Source of the DNA: JAJZIH01 sp021785265
Lineage (GTDB): Bacteria > Pseudomonadota > Gammaproteobacteria > JAKAQQ01
Assembly (NCBI GenBank): GCA_027338645.1
Contig: DAHWSH010000025.1
Span: 1 to 64,000 of the forward strand
Direction: 5' to 3'
DNA length: 64,000 nt
The notes below the pieces were generated by a model, which saw only the letters and a program-made list of their open reading frames with translations, was not told the DNA's origin and searched no databases. Positions 16,551 to 25,339 of the stretch are shown in pieces. Every line of letters begins with the position of its first letter. The stretch's first letter is position 1. The translations under genes were made by a program, and so were the position numbers.

Positions 16551-17674
16551 GGTTTTACTTCCGGTGCGCCCTTCCGGGATGGGGCGGGGATCAGTTCGAT
16601 CTCCTCCAGCAGCCGACGCAGGGCTCCGGGATCAAGTCGGGGTTCATCTCGGGAGACATAGGGGCGATCCACGCGGTGACGGATGATCTGGGGATAGTCA
16701 TAGACGATCCCCTGGTAGAGGGGGCGGAAGGCCGGGAGTACCACGAAGAAGTCCCGGAGTTCACAGGTTCGCATCGTTTCCGATTCGGTCATGAGTTCCT
16801 CCATGAGTTTCTCGCCCGGTCGCGGACCCGTTTCGATCACCTCGATGGACTCGGGCCGGTATCCATGACCTGAGGCCAGTGCCTGGATCATGACCCGTGC
16901 CAGATCGTGGATCGAAACGACGGGCATTTTCGTGATAAACACCTCGCCGCCCCGCGCCAGGGGGACGGAACTCAGGACCAGACGGACCGCCTCATCAATG
17001 CTCATGACGAAACGCGTCATCTCGGAGCTGGTCAGCGTGAGAGGTCCACCGCGGGCAATCTGGCTCGCAAAAATTTCCGTGACCGAACCCCGAGAACCCA
17101 GAACGTTGCCAAACCGCGTGGAAGCAAATACCGCACCCCCGCCATTGGCATTCGCGGCGGTGATGAGCCGCTCACCCATGAGTTTTGAGGTTCCCATGAC
17201 GTTGGTCGGATTGACCGCCTTGTCCGAACTCGTGAAGAGCACGCGGGAAACCCCCACCTCGGAGGCGGCCTGGATCACGGACTCGACCCCCAGGATATTC
17301 GTTCGCATCGCCTCGAACGGCGCCTTCTCACACTGGTAAACGTGCTTGTAGGCCGCACAGTGCAAAACCGTATCCGCCCCGGCGAAAAGACGTCTCAGGG
17401 AAGACTGGTCCCGGACGTCACCCAGAAGGAAACGGGCACGGGGCTCGTCCGTCCAGCGGGCCTCCATCCTGAAAATCCCGTCCTCATTGTTGTCGATGCC
17501 CAAAATGGCACCCCGGAAGACGTACTCCGGATCCAGGAGCCGACGCACCAATCGCCGTCCCAAGGTCCCGCAACAGCCGGTGACCACGACTTTGCGCGCT
17601 TGTTTCCAGTATTCGGAAATGGCATCCGGACCAGTTGGGTCCGAGGTGTTCTGTCCTCCCTCCCCCCGTTTCAC
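16538..17674 (-). CDS. UDP-sugar 4,6-dehydratase, short FlaA1/PseB type
   Basis: A 378-residue soluble polysaccharide-biosynthesis SDR. The nucleotide site is VVVTGCCGTLGRRLVRRLL, replacing the usual GxTGSxG. The catalytic region is LFTSSDKAVNPTNVMGTSKLMGE, with Met at the usual Tyr position and Lys four residues later, followed by FASTRFGNVLGSRGSV. It probably converts UDP-GlcNAc to a 4-keto-6-deoxy derivative. It is the first gene of the second leftward operon, and its divergent neighbour is the ligase at 17811. A candidate -10 (CATAAT, minus strand, near 17706-17711) lies upstream. It differs from the longer membrane-bound homologue at 1494. Confidence 0.85.
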   Translation of the reverse strand: MKRGEGGQNTSDPTGPDAISEYWKQARKVVVTGCCGTLGRRLVRRLLDPEYVFRGAILGIDNNEDGIFRMEARWTDEPRARFLLGDVRDQSSLRRLFAGADTVLHCAAYKHVYQCEKAPFEAMRTNILGVESVIQAASEVGVSRVLFTSSDKAVNPTNVMGTSKLMGERLITAANANGGGAVFASTRFGNVLGSRGSVTEIFASQIARGGPLTLTSSEMTRFVMSIDEAVRLVLSSVPLARGGEVFITKMPVVSIHDLARVMIQALASGHGYRPESIEVIETGPRPGEKLMEELMTESETMRTCELRDFFVVLPAFRPLYQGIVYDYPQIIRHRVDRPYVSRDEPRLDPGALRRLLEEIELIPAPSRKGAPEVKPCAS

Positions 17675-17810
17675 AAAATGACTCCAACCCGCATCGACTG
17701 CGGGTCATTATGCCTTAAAGTCAGCATCCCTTTTACCGTCCCGCTAAAATTGGCTTCACGAGCCTGAACGGAGCTTTCCTCATGATCCGAATTGTCCTCC
17801 CGTCCCCGAG

Positions 17811-19562
17811 ATGAATCCGGTGGGCGAAGGCTCGACCCTGGGCAGGATCTCCCCGACCCGCGCGATCGGGGTCGGCCTGCTGAGTCTCGCGCTCGCGGCC
17901 GGATCCCTCGTTCCCGATCTCCTGAGCGCGAGCCTTTTCCTGTTGGGGCTGATCGGTCTGGCGGATGGTCTCTGGAACGGTTTTTGGGCCCGCCTCGAGC
18001 GCGAGGAGAGACGGATCGTTGGTGCAACATTCCTGCTGGGCTTCGCCACCCTTGTCTGTTTTGCATGGGGCCGCGAAACCCAGGTCGGTTTCCATATCCT
18101 GGGTCGCGAACTCCGGATTCTCTTCTTCCTGCCCGTCTATCTCGTCGTGAGACGTCTGGCCATAACCCGAAAGCAACTGGGACTCATCCTGGGACTCGCC
18201 GCAGGCGTCGCACTCGTTTACAGTTTCTGGAGCCTCGAAGCGCATGCACCGGGATACCGGGTTCGCGGAGTGACCGGGGTCGCGATCGTCTTCGGTGACC
18301 TGACCCTCTTGGCCGGTGCTTCCGGGGCGTGGTTGCTCCTCCCCAAGGATCGCCATCTGCCCTTCCGGACCAAGCTCCTTTGGGGAGGCCTGTCATTCGC
18401 GAGCCTGATCTCGGGCATCCTTGTGGCCTTTGCCTCCGGCACCCGGGGGGCCTGGATTGCCATTCTGCCCTTCCTCTTCGTCGGCACCTGGGCTTATGTC
18501 CGCTGCGCCGGGATTCAGCGGAGGGGACGCTGGTACTTGGGAATCGCCCTGATCGCAGCCAGCCTGACCGCCCTCTGCCTGATCCTCCCCTCGCCCATCC
18601 GGACCCGCGTGATCCGGGCCGCGAGACAGACCTGGACCTCGGTTCGTGATGAAACGCTTCCTCTCCTGGAGAACACGCGCCCGCGACTCGGCTGTCTCAA
18701 CCGGAAAGCCCAGCTGCTTCGGCTCCGGCGCTATACGGAGACCGCACCCCTCCTGGACCGAGGGGATCTGAAGCAAGTCCGACTGCCTGCCTCCCAAGTC
18801 CCTGCCGGATGCACAGGACACATGGCATTTCGTGCCCATGTCCGCTATTCGACCGACTGGCTCAGCATATGGATCAATACCACATCCCGGCGACCCGGCT
18901 TCCATGAAGTCCAGGTCTGGGCCCGGGGTCAGGCCTTGCTTCAGATCGACCGGAAAGGCCCGGTTGAAAAGATCCACAGTCGCCGGTTCCGACTGTACTC
19001 CGCGATCGGAGATGCAGGCCGCTTCGCCCCGCTCGGCTTCCACCTTCACCCTGGCTGGACACTGACTTTCATTCCCATGACCACCTATCCCTGGGAGTTC
19101 AGCTACGACCCGGGCGGAAACTCGATCGGCAACCGACTGGCACTTTGGAAAGCCGCTTTTTTGATTTTCGGACGACACCCCTGGTTGGGCGCGGGAACCG
19201 GATCCTTTTCGTCTGATACAGCCCAGTTGATCCGGGAAGGACAGGTTCCTCCCGTGGTCTGGGGTTATCAGCATGCACACAACGATTTCTTCAACCAACT
19301 CGCCACCGAAGGTCTCTTGGGACTCGCTGCTCTCCTCTGGTTTTACTACGCCTTGGTCCGAATCGGCCGTGGAGGGGAACATCCGGGCTCGTACGAACTT
19401 CGCATCTTCATGGTACTTTTCGTTCTGGGATTTTCCATTTTTGGTTTCACGGAAACCCTCTGGATTCACACCTTCGTCGTGAACTGGATTGTTTTCGTCA
19501 CGGCCACCGCCCTGGCCGCCTCCCGGAGCGGAGAAAATCTGGGATCCCCCCCTAGCTGCTAG
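17811..19562 (+). CDS. O-antigen ligase/polymerase-like protein with a large periplasmic insert
   Basis: A 583-residue polytopic membrane protein of the Wzy_C/WaaL superfamily. Hydrophobic segments cover about residues 18-260. A soluble stretch of about 170 residues (268-438) follows, then the Wzy_C hallmark NRLALWKAAFLIFGRHPWLG, then GYQHAHNDFFNQLATEGLLG with the conserved His/Asn, and three more membrane segments. The insert contains two Cys (295, 334) and looks beta-rich. Such proteins join or polymerise Und-PP-linked glycan in the periplasm. It is transcribed divergently from the second glycan operon, and the Sco-like gene follows after 32 bases. Whether it is Wzy, WaaL or a protein O-oligosaccharyltransferase is open. 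Confidence 0.8.
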   Translation: MNPVGEGSTLGRISPTRAIGVGLLSLALAAGSLVPDLLSASLFLLGLIGLADGLWNGFWARLEREERRIVGATFLLGFATLVCFAWGRETQVGFHILGRELRILFFLPVYLVVRRLAITRKQLGLILGLAAGVALVYSFWSLEAHAPGYRVRGVTGVAIVFGDLTLLAGASGAWLLLPKDRHLPFRTKLLWGGLSFASLISGILVAFASGTRGAWIAILPFLFVGTWAYVRCAGIQRRGRWYLGIALIAASLTALCLILPSPIRTRVIRAARQTWTSVRDETLPLLENTRPRLGCLNRKAQLLRLRRYTETAPLLDRGDLKQVRLPASQVPAGCTGHMAFRAHVRYSTDWLSIWINTTSRRPGFHEVQVWARGQALLQIDRKGPVEKIHSRRFRLYSAIGDAGRFAPLGFHLHPGWTLTFIPMTTYPWEFSYDPGGNSIGNRLALWKAAFLIFGRHPWLGAGTGSFSSDTAQLIREGQVPPVVWGYQHAHNDFFNQLATEGLLGLAALLWFYYALVRIGRGGEHPGSYELRIFMVLFVLGFSIFGFTETLWIHTFVVNWIVFVTATALAASRSGENLGSPPSC

Positions 19563-19594
19563 AATGGCCTCGTAAGGGTCACCTTGTCATCTCC

Positions 19595-20350
19595 ATGCCG
19601 CCCGCCGCCCCCCCACCGCCCCGTCGCTATTTCCAGTTCACCCCGTTCCGCATTCTCTGGATCGGCATGGCGTTGGGGGGGCTCTTGGTCGGACTCGTCT
19701 TCCTGATCCTGCTCGGACAATCCGGACGACCACCGGAGAAAGCGGCTGCAGCGCCGGCCGAACCCGTCTTCGTGCTGACCAATCAACTGGGCGAGCGCCT
19801 TTCCTCAACCTCCCTCAAGGGACGCATCCAGGTGGTGAGTTTCATCTCACCTTACTGTCGTGAAGAGTGCCCCCTGATTGCCCATCACTACGTCGAGTAC
19901 GCGGACGCCATCCGCACGAGTGGCTGGTCCAAGCAGGTCATTCTTCTCTCGTTCAACCTGGATCCGAAATCGGCCAGTCCCGCGACCCTCGCTCGCTTCC
20001 AGCGGATCTTCGGGTGGAATCCCAAAGACCCACTCTGGGAGTTTTTGACGGGACCCCCCCCCCGCCTCGACCGGGTGGTCAAGGACGGCTTCCACGTCTG
20101 GTTCGGCAAGGTCGCGACCACCACCCGCCGGGGAGTCATTCCCGCACTCCGCTGGCACAACCCGCTCAATCCCCACGGCCTGCACCCCAATCCGAGTCAT
20201 GAGGATCCACTCGAAATCTACGGGCCAGGTGGCCATCTGCGGCGGATCTTCCAGAGCGGATCTTTGGTCTCGACCGCCCGTCTCCTCCACACCCTCTACC
20301 GGCTGATCCCCCATGCGCCGGCGCAGACCACCCCCCGGCGGGCTCCCTGA
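19595..20350 (+). CDS. SCO1/SenC-family membrane-anchored thioredoxin-fold protein
   Basis: A 251-residue protein with one N-terminal membrane anchor (about residues 21-44) and a periplasmic thioredoxin-like domain. The Sco copper site is visible: Cys pair CREECP (CxxxCP) in FISPYCREECPLIA, and a later His (NPSHEDPLEIYG) in the place of the Sco metal His. Sco proteins deliver copper to, or maintain thiols of, cytochrome oxidase CuA. No oxidase genes are next to it, so the target is unknown. It is followed by the convergent CBS gene. A TAGAAT element at 19560-19565 could be its own -10. Confidence 0.78.
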   Translation: MPPAAPPPPRRYFQFTPFRILWIGMALGGLLVGLVFLILLGQSGRPPEKAAAAPAEPVFVLTNQLGERLSSTSLKGRIQVVSFISPYCREECPLIAHHYVEYADAIRTSGWSKQVILLSFNLDPKSASPATLARFQRIFGWNPKDPLWEFLTGPPPRLDRVVKDGFHVWFGKVATTTRRGVIPALRWHNPLNPHGLHPNPSHEDPLEIYGPGGHLRRIFQSGSLVSTARLLHTLYRLIPHAPAQTTPRRAP

Positions 20351-20360
20351 AGGAGCCGGA

Positions 20361-20795
20361 TCAGCTTTTGCCGCCGATGTAGTCGCGCAGATCCCCGATG
20401 AGCGCCTCCTGCTCGGCCAGAAGTCCCTTCACGATGTCCCCGATGCTCACGAGTCCGGCCAACTGGCCGGCTTCCAGGATCGGCAGGTGCCGGATCCGGT
20501 GTTCGATCATGAGCCGCATGCAGTCAGCGATCGAGGTTCCCGGGGCGGCCGTGATCGGATTTGGACTCATGAGGGCACGCACCCGGGTCGTTTTTGAGGT
20601 CAACCCCTGAAGAACGACCTTGCGGGCATAATCCCGCTCCGAGAAGATTCCGACGAGCTGGCCGGATTCCACGACGGCCAAGGCACCGATATCGTGCCGC
20701 GCCAGTGCCTCGAGGGCTTGGTACACGCTGTCTTCCGGACCCACCGAAAAGACCTGGGTCCCTTTTTTTTCAAGCAGATGACGAACCTGCATCAT
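20361..20795 (-). CDS. Tandem CBS-domain protein
   Basis: A 144-residue stand-alone CBS pair (Bateman module). The first CBS spans about residues 8-62 (EDSVYQALEALARHDIGALAV, LVGIFSERDYARKV) and the second about 75-125 (ALMSPNPITAAPGTSIADCM, RIRHLPILEAGQLAGLVSIGDIVK). Such proteins sense adenosyl ligands; the target is unknown. ATG 20795 is preferred because GGAGGGG lies six bases upstream; an upstream ATG (20822) lacks this. A TATAAT on the minus strand (20825-20830) is its probable -10. It is divergent from dapF. Confidence 0.87.
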   Translation of the reverse strand: MMQVRHLLEKKGTQVFSVGPEDSVYQALEALARHDIGALAVVESGQLVGIFSERDYARKVVLQGLTSKTTRVRALMSPNPITAAPGTSIADCMRLMIEHRIRHLPILEAGQLAGLVSIGDIVKGLLAEQEALIGDLRDYIGGKS

Positions 20796-20824
20796 GGCCT
20801 TCCCCTCCGGCCGGGTTTCCACCG

Positions 20825-20830
20825 ATTATA
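20825..20830 (-). promoter_or_regulatory. -10 box of the CBS-domain gene
   Basis: Perfect TATAAT on the minus strand, 29 bases upstream of the preferred ATG. The predicted transcription start is near 20818, inside the longer possible frame, which supports the shorter start at 20795. Confidence 0.5.
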
Positions 20831-20857
20831 GGGAGAACCGGGATCAAACACACCGCA

Positions 20858-20863
20858 TATAAT
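20858..20863 (+). promoter_or_regulatory. -10 box overlapping the first ATG of dapF
   Basis: Perfect TATAAT whose last two bases begin the ATG at 20862. Transcription should start at about 20870, next to a second in-frame ATG at 20871, implying a leaderless dapF mRNA. Back-to-back with the CBS promoter 28 bases away. Confidence 0.5.
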
Positions 20864-20870
20864 GGCGGAC

Positions 20871-21782
20871 ATGCACATCGGATCCACTGCGGATACCCCA
20901 AGCCAAACTCCCCGCCTGGATGTCGTCGGGACCGGCCCAGGGGCAGACGCTCCACCGGCTGGCCGGACCGTTCCCTTTACCAAGATGCAGGGGCTCGGCA
21001 ACGATTTCGTCGTGATCGACCACCCGGCATTCAGGCCGGACTCGGTAAACATCCAGGCCATTGCCGACCGTCGGCTGGGGGTCGGTTGTGACCAGGTCCT
21101 TTTGCTCGAATCCCTCGGTGGGAACCGTTTTCGCTACCGGGTCTTCAATGCGGACGGCAGTGAGGCCGAACAGTGCGGGAATGGTCTTCGCTGTCTCGCG
21201 CGCTATGGTTACGACCTCGGGATCCCTGAAGGGACCCTCCTCGAATTCGAGGGGCCAGGCGGCGTGCATCGCGCCCAATGTCTGGCCCCCCACCGGATCC
21301 GAGTGGACATGGGGTCACCCCGACTCGAGCCGATCGAGATCCCCTTCGTGGCTCCATCCCGCGCCCCGAGCTATCCGATCGACGTCAGCGGAATGGAGTT
21401 CACGGTCGGTGCCGTCTCCATGGGCAACCCCCACCTCCTGCTCCGTGTCCAGCGTCTGGCCACCACACCGGTCAACAAGCTGGGACCGGCACTGGAACAC
21501 CATCCCCGGTGCCCGCAACGGACCAACGTGGGATTTATCGAGATTGTGGACCGGGGTACCCTCCGCCTGCGCGTGCATGAGCGGGGCGCCGGAGAAACGC
21601 TCGCCTGCGGCAGCGGCGCCTGCGCGGCCGTCGCCTGGAGCCGTCTCATGGGCTGGGTCGATCCGGCGGTTTCCGTGCATCTGTCGGGCGGTATCCTCGA
21701 GATTGAATGGGAAGGAGAAAACCAACCCCTCTACATGACGGGGCCCGCCACGCGGGTTTTTTCAGGAGTCCTTGCCCTGTGA
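20871..21782 (+). CDS. dapF: Diaminopimelate epimerase DapF
   Basis: Isomerises LL- to meso-diaminopimelate for lysine and peptidoglycan. Both catalytic cysteines are present: NADGSEAEQCGNGLRC (first) and GAGETLACGSGACAA (second). The core begins FTKMQGLGNDFVVIDH, so there is an unusual N-terminal extension of about 38 residues rich in Pro, Gly and Thr. The open frame allows ATG 20862, but that ATG is part of the -10 box; ATG 20871 fits a leaderless transcript. It heads a block with DUF484, xerC, hslV and hslU linked by GTGA/ATGA overlaps. Its 3' end contains a terminator-like hairpin (21744-21762). Confidence 0.93.
   Translation: MHIGSTADTPSQTPRLDVVGTGPGADAPPAGRTVPFTKMQGLGNDFVVIDHPAFRPDSVNIQAIADRRLGVGCDQVLLLESLGGNRFRYRVFNADGSEAEQCGNGLRCLARYGYDLGIPEGTLLEFEGPGGVHRAQCLAPHRIRVDMGSPRLEPIEIPFVAPSRAPSYPIDVSGMEFTVGAVSMGNPHLLLRVQRLATTPVNKLGPALEHHPRCPQRTNVGFIEIVDRGTLRLRVHERGAGETLACGSGACAAVAWSRLMGWVDPAVSVHLSGGILEIEWEGENQPLYMTGPATRVFSGVLAL
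21744..21762 (+). terminator. Intrinsic-terminator-like hairpin inside the 3' end of dapF
   Basis: CCCGC-CAC-GCGGG followed directly by six T, located about 20 bases before the dapF stop and the overlapping start of the DUF484 gene. The stem is short (5 bp, all G-C). In the coding frame it would act only when ribosomes are not covering it, so attenuation rather than full termination is plausible. Confidence 0.4.
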
Positions 21783-22474
21783 ACGAAAAGTCCCCCCTCC
21801 CGCCTGAATCCCCCCCTGAGCCCAGTGCGCAAAAGGTTCTTGACTTTCTCACTGACCACCCGGAGTTTTTCCAGGAACATGCGGCCCTGTTCAGCCAGTT
21901 CAAGATCCCCCACGCCCTGCCCGAGGGGACGGTTTCGCTGATCGAACGACAGGTGGAGATTCTGCGCCGCCAGAACCAGCGCCTGGAACGCCGTCTCAAT
22001 GACTTCCTTGAAGCGGGACGCCACAATGACCTGCTCTTCGAGCGCCTGCACAAGGTCGCCCTCCACTTCCTGACCCAGAAAAACGCGGCATCCAATCCCG
22101 CCCTGATGACCCACCTTCGGGAGATCCTCGTCGTGGACTCAGTGGCAGGAACCCTCTGGATCACCCCCCCCCGACCCATCCCCGGCTTCCGGATTTCTTC
22201 GGAAAAACCGGCGAAACTTCTGCCCGAGGATTGGGATACCGAACACCCCTATTGCGGACGGCTGGGCGAGGCGTTGGGAGTTCTATTGTTCGGTGAAAAC
22301 CACCCGGAGCTTCACTCGATCGCACTCATTGCCCTTGGCCCGGCCCACCACGAGATCGGCCTTCTGGCCCTGGGGCTCGCCGACCCTGACCATTTCCGCC
22401 CGGGCCTGGCCACCACCTACCTCCACCGCCTGGGGCAACTTCTCTCGACCGCGCTCGGCCTCTCACCCCCATGA
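21779..22474 (+). CDS. DUF484 family protein
   Basis: A 231-residue GAF-like DUF484 protein, conserved between dapF and xerC in many proteobacteria; its molecular role is not established. The N-terminal region has VLDFLTDHPEFFQEHAALFSQ, the family signature, followed by a predicted coiled-coil segment (SLIERQVEILRRQNQRLERR) and a C-terminal GAF-like domain. The start is GTG 21779, making a GTGA overlap with dapF and having an AGGAG at 21764-21768. It overlaps xerC by ATGA. Confidence 0.86.
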   Translation: MNEKSPLPPESPPEPSAQKVLDFLTDHPEFFQEHAALFSQFKIPHALPEGTVSLIERQVEILRRQNQRLERRLNDFLEAGRHNDLLFERLHKVALHFLTQKNAASNPALMTHLREILVVDSVAGTLWITPPRPIPGFRISSEKPAKLLPEDWDTEHPYCGRLGEALGVLLFGENHPELHSIALIALGPAHHEIGLLALGLADPDHFRPGLATTYLHRLGQLLSTALGLSPP

Positions 22475-23394
22475 GTCCGGATCTCGAATCCGCGGTCAGC
22501 ACCTACCTCCATGAACTCGGTCAAACAGGCCGGCTTTCGACCGCCACGATCCAGACCTATCGGCAAAGCCTCGAAAACCTGGGCGCTTTCCTGACCGGAG
22601 TGGGGATCGGACGATGGGAGGGACTCGAAGCGGACATCCTGCGCCGCTGGTTGGCGGCCCGGACCCGATCCGGGACCTCGCCCCGTACTCTGGCCCGTGA
22701 TCTTTCTGCGGTTCGGAGCCTGTACCGGGATCTCATCCGGAAGGGGGTGACCACCGGTAATCCGGCGCTTCTGGTTCGACCACCCAAAAACCGGCGCCGT
22801 CTGCCCGTCATTCTGGACGTGGACCGGATGGGCCAGCTCTTCACCCGAACCCCGAGGACGATCGGCGACCATCTCGATCGGGCCGTGCTGGAACTGCTTT
22901 ATTCCTCCGCTCTTCGGCTCTCGGAACTCGTGGGGCTGGACATGACGGACCTCAATGCTGAATCGGGACTGATTCGTGTCCGTGGAAAAGGCAACCGTGA
23001 ACGGGTCGTTCCCATCGGCAGCCCGGCGCTTCAGGCCCTCGCGGCCTGGCTTCGCGTCCGTCCGACCCGGGACCCACGGGAGCGGGCACTGTTCGTGAGC
23101 CGGGAGGGATCCCGGATCGCTCCCCGGACCATCCAGGCGCGGCTCGCTCGCTACGGGCTTCGGGAAGGCATCGGTGCCCGGCTCCACCCGCATCTCTTCC
23201 GGCACTCCTGTGCGAGTCACCTCCTCGAGTCGAGTGGGAACCTCCGCGGGGTCCAGGAGTTCCTCGGCCACCAGCATCTCGCGACTACCCAGATCTACAC
23301 CCATCTCGACTTTCAGCACCTGGCCCAGGTCTACGACGAAACCCATCCCCGTGCCCGGCGCCAGAAAACCGCGCCCGTAAAGGAGAAACGATGA
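22471..23394 (+). CDS. xerC: Tyrosine recombinase XerC
   Basis: A 307-residue chromosome-dimer resolution recombinase acting at dif with XerD and FtsK. An N-terminal SAM-like DNA-binding domain (about 1-100) precedes the catalytic domain: YSSALRLSELVGL (first Arg), HPHLFRHSCASHLLES (His-x-x-Arg), LGHQHLATTQIYTHLD (second His and nucleophile Tyr). The Lys of the beta-hairpin is in VRGKGNRERVVPIG. Position after dapF-DUF484 is the classical xerC context, which favours XerC over XerD. It overlaps both neighbours by ATGA. Confidence 0.93.
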   Translation: MSPDLESAVSTYLHELGQTGRLSTATIQTYRQSLENLGAFLTGVGIGRWEGLEADILRRWLAARTRSGTSPRTLARDLSAVRSLYRDLIRKGVTTGNPALLVRPPKNRRRLPVILDVDRMGQLFTRTPRTIGDHLDRAVLELLYSSALRLSELVGLDMTDLNAESGLIRVRGKGNRERVVPIGSPALQALAAWLRVRPTRDPRERALFVSREGSRIAPRTIQARLARYGLREGIGARLHPHLFRHSCASHLLESSGNLRGVQEFLGHQHLATTQIYTHLDFQHLAQVYDETHPRARRQKTAPVKEKR

Positions 23395-23954
23395 GCGATC
23401 GGGGGGGACTGCCGGCTTTCGAGGGCACCACGATCCTGTGCGCTCGTCGAGGTGACCGGGTCGCCATGGCGGGAGACGGTCAGGTCACCTTCGGTCAGAC
23501 CATCCTCAAGGCCAATGCCCGGAAGATCCGTCGCCTCTACCATGACCGGGTGCTGGCGGGCTTTGCCGGAGGCACGGCGGATGCCTTCACACTGGCCGAA
23601 CGTTTCGAGGAAAAGCTGGAAAAGCACACCGGACAACTCGCGCGTGCCGCCGTAGAGCTGGCCCGTGACTGGCGCAGTGACCGGATCCTGCGCCGGCTCG
23701 AGGCCATGTTGGCTGTGGCGGACCGGGAACGGGCTTTCCTCATTTCCGGAAACGGCGATGTCCTCGAACCGGAAGACGGTCTGATTGCCATTGGATCCGG
23801 GGGACCATATGCACAGGCCGCGGCCCAGGCGCTCCTCCGGCATACGGATCTGGATGCCCCGACCCTGTGTCGGGAAGCGATCGGCATTGCCGCCGGCATC
23901 TGCATCTACACCAACCAGGAAATCCTGGTCGAAGAACTCTCTCCCCCTGCTTGA
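23391..23954 (+). CDS. hslV: ATP-dependent protease peptidase subunit HslV
   Basis: Proteasome-like threonine peptidase of the HslUV complex; 187 residues. The mature N-terminal sequence TTILCARRGDRVAMAGDGQVTFG is preceded by about 13 residues (MSDRGGLPAFEG) that must be removed to free the catalytic Thr. The catalytic-site Lys is in ILKANARKIRRLY, and the C-terminal region has AIGIAAGICIYTN. Start ATG 23391 overlaps xerC by ATGA. It is followed by hslU after 35 bases. Confidence 0.95.
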   Translation: MSDRGGLPAFEGTTILCARRGDRVAMAGDGQVTFGQTILKANARKIRRLYHDRVLAGFAGGTADAFTLAERFEEKLEKHTGQLARAAVELARDWRSDRILRRLEAMLAVADRERAFLISGNGDVLEPEDGLIAIGSGGPYAQAAAQALLRHTDLDAPTLCREAIGIAAGICIYTNQEILVEELSPPA

Positions 23955-23989
23955 TCCACCGACCCTTGTCTTGACGGAGCATTGACCCC

Positions 23990-25339
23990 ATGGCCCTGAC
24001 CCCGATGACCCCGCGTGAAATTGTCGCGGAACTGGACCACTACATCATCGGACAGGACGATGCCAAGCGGGCGGTCGCCATTGCCCTGCGCAACCGCTGG
24101 CGCCGCGCCCAGCTCGCCCCGGAACTGCGAGCGGAAGTCACCCCCAAGAACATCCTCATGATCGGTCCCACCGGAGTTGGCAAAACCGAGATTGCTCGCC
24201 GTCTGGCCCGCTTGGCCCACGCGCCCTTTCTCAAGGTTGAAGCCACCAAGTTCACCGAGGTGGGGTACGTGGGTCGTGACGTGGATTCGATCATCCGGGA
24301 TCTGGCAGAGATGGCCGTCAAGATGGAACGGGAAGCGGCCCTGCACGAGGTCGGCCTCCAGGCCGAAACAGCGGCCGAAAACCGTATCCTCGATGCGCTT
24401 TCAGGCCAAGGGCGGACGGCTTATGGATTTGCTCCCGCTCCCGCACCCCGTCCCGAGACTTCCCGTGCGGCATTGCGTGATGCGCTGCGCTCAGGAGCGC
24501 TCGACCCGGAGGAAATCGAAATCGAACTGGCCGTGGCACCTGCGGGACTCGAGATCATGACGCCACCAGGACTCGAGGAAATGAGCGGTCAACTCAACCA
24601 GATGTTCCGCCAACTGGCGGGATCAGGCCAGAGCCGGCGCCAGCGCCTGCGCGTCGGGGAGGCCAAAAAACGCCTGGTCGAGGAGGAATCACTCAAGCTC
24701 ATCAACGAGGATGAACTGCGGACCCGGGCGCTTGCGGCTGTGGAACAGGACGGGATCGTCTTTATCGACGAGTTTGACAAGATTACCCGCCGGTCGAGCG
24801 AGGCCGTGGGTGGAGCGGATGTCTCACGCGAGGGTGTCCAGCGCGACCTCCTCCCGCTGATCGAGGGATCAACCGTGAGCACCCGCTACGGGCTTGTCCA
24901 CACTGACCATATCCTCTTTATCGCCTCGGGTGCTTTTCATGTGAGCAAGCCCGCTGATCTCATTCCCGAACTCCAGGGCCGGTTGCCGATCCGGGTCGAG
25001 CTCCAGGCCCTTTCGAGCGACGACTTCGTCCGCATCCTCACCGAGCCCGAGAATTCCCTGACTCGCCAATACGCAGCCCTCTTGGCCACCGAAGGCGTGA
25101 CGCTGCGCTTCGAGCCCGATGGCGTACAACGCATCGCCGAGATTGCCCACGAGGTGAACACCCGCACGGAAAACATCGGCGCCCGGAGACTGCATACCGT
25201 CCTCGAGCGCCTGCTCGAGCTCGCGTCCTTCCAAGCCCCGGACATTCGAGATCGTGAAATCGTGATTGACCGGACCTACGTCGAAAGCCGTCTCGCCGGG
25301 ATCGCCGGCAACGAGGATTTGAGCCGGTATATTCTCTGA
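23990..25339 (+). CDS. hslU: ATP-dependent protease ATPase subunit HslU
   Basis: AAA+ unfoldase partner of HslV; 449 residues, normal for the family. It begins MTPREIVAELDHYIIGQDDAKRA. Walker A is MIGPTGVGKTEIARRL, followed by FTEVGYVGRDVDSIIRDL with the pore GYVG loop. The I-domain spans about 105-240, Walker B is GIVFIDEFDKI, sensor and C-terminal helices follow (NIGARRLHTVLERLLE), and the C-terminus ends DLSRYIL, the tail that docks into HslV. No sigma-32 promoter was recognised, so expression may come from the dapF block. Confidence 0.95.
   Translation: MALTPMTPREIVAELDHYIIGQDDAKRAVAIALRNRWRRAQLAPELRAEVTPKNILMIGPTGVGKTEIARRLARLAHAPFLKVEATKFTEVGYVGRDVDSIIRDLAEMAVKMEREAALHEVGLQAETAAENRILDALSGQGRTAYGFAPAPAPRPETSRAALRDALRSGALDPEEIEIELAVAPAGLEIMTPPGLEEMSGQLNQMFRQLAGSGQSRRQRLRVGEAKKRLVEEESLKLINEDELRTRALAAVEQDGIVFIDEFDKITRRSSEAVGGADVSREGVQRDLLPLIEGSTVSTRYGLVHTDHILFIASGAFHVSKPADLIPELQGRLPIRVELQALSSDDFVRILTEPENSLTRQYAALLATEGVTLRFEPDGVQRIAEIAHEVNTRTENIGARRLHTVLERLLELASFQAPDIRDREIVIDRTYVESRLAGIAGNEDLSRYIL

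Noticed and set aside
18393..19469. 358-codon minus-strand frame over the ligase gene
   Set aside because: The plus-strand ligase has membrane topology and Wzy_C motifs; the opposite frame is low-complexity and unsupported.
22417..23346. 309-codon minus-strand frame over xerC
   Set aside because: Shadow of xerC, which has all catalytic residues.
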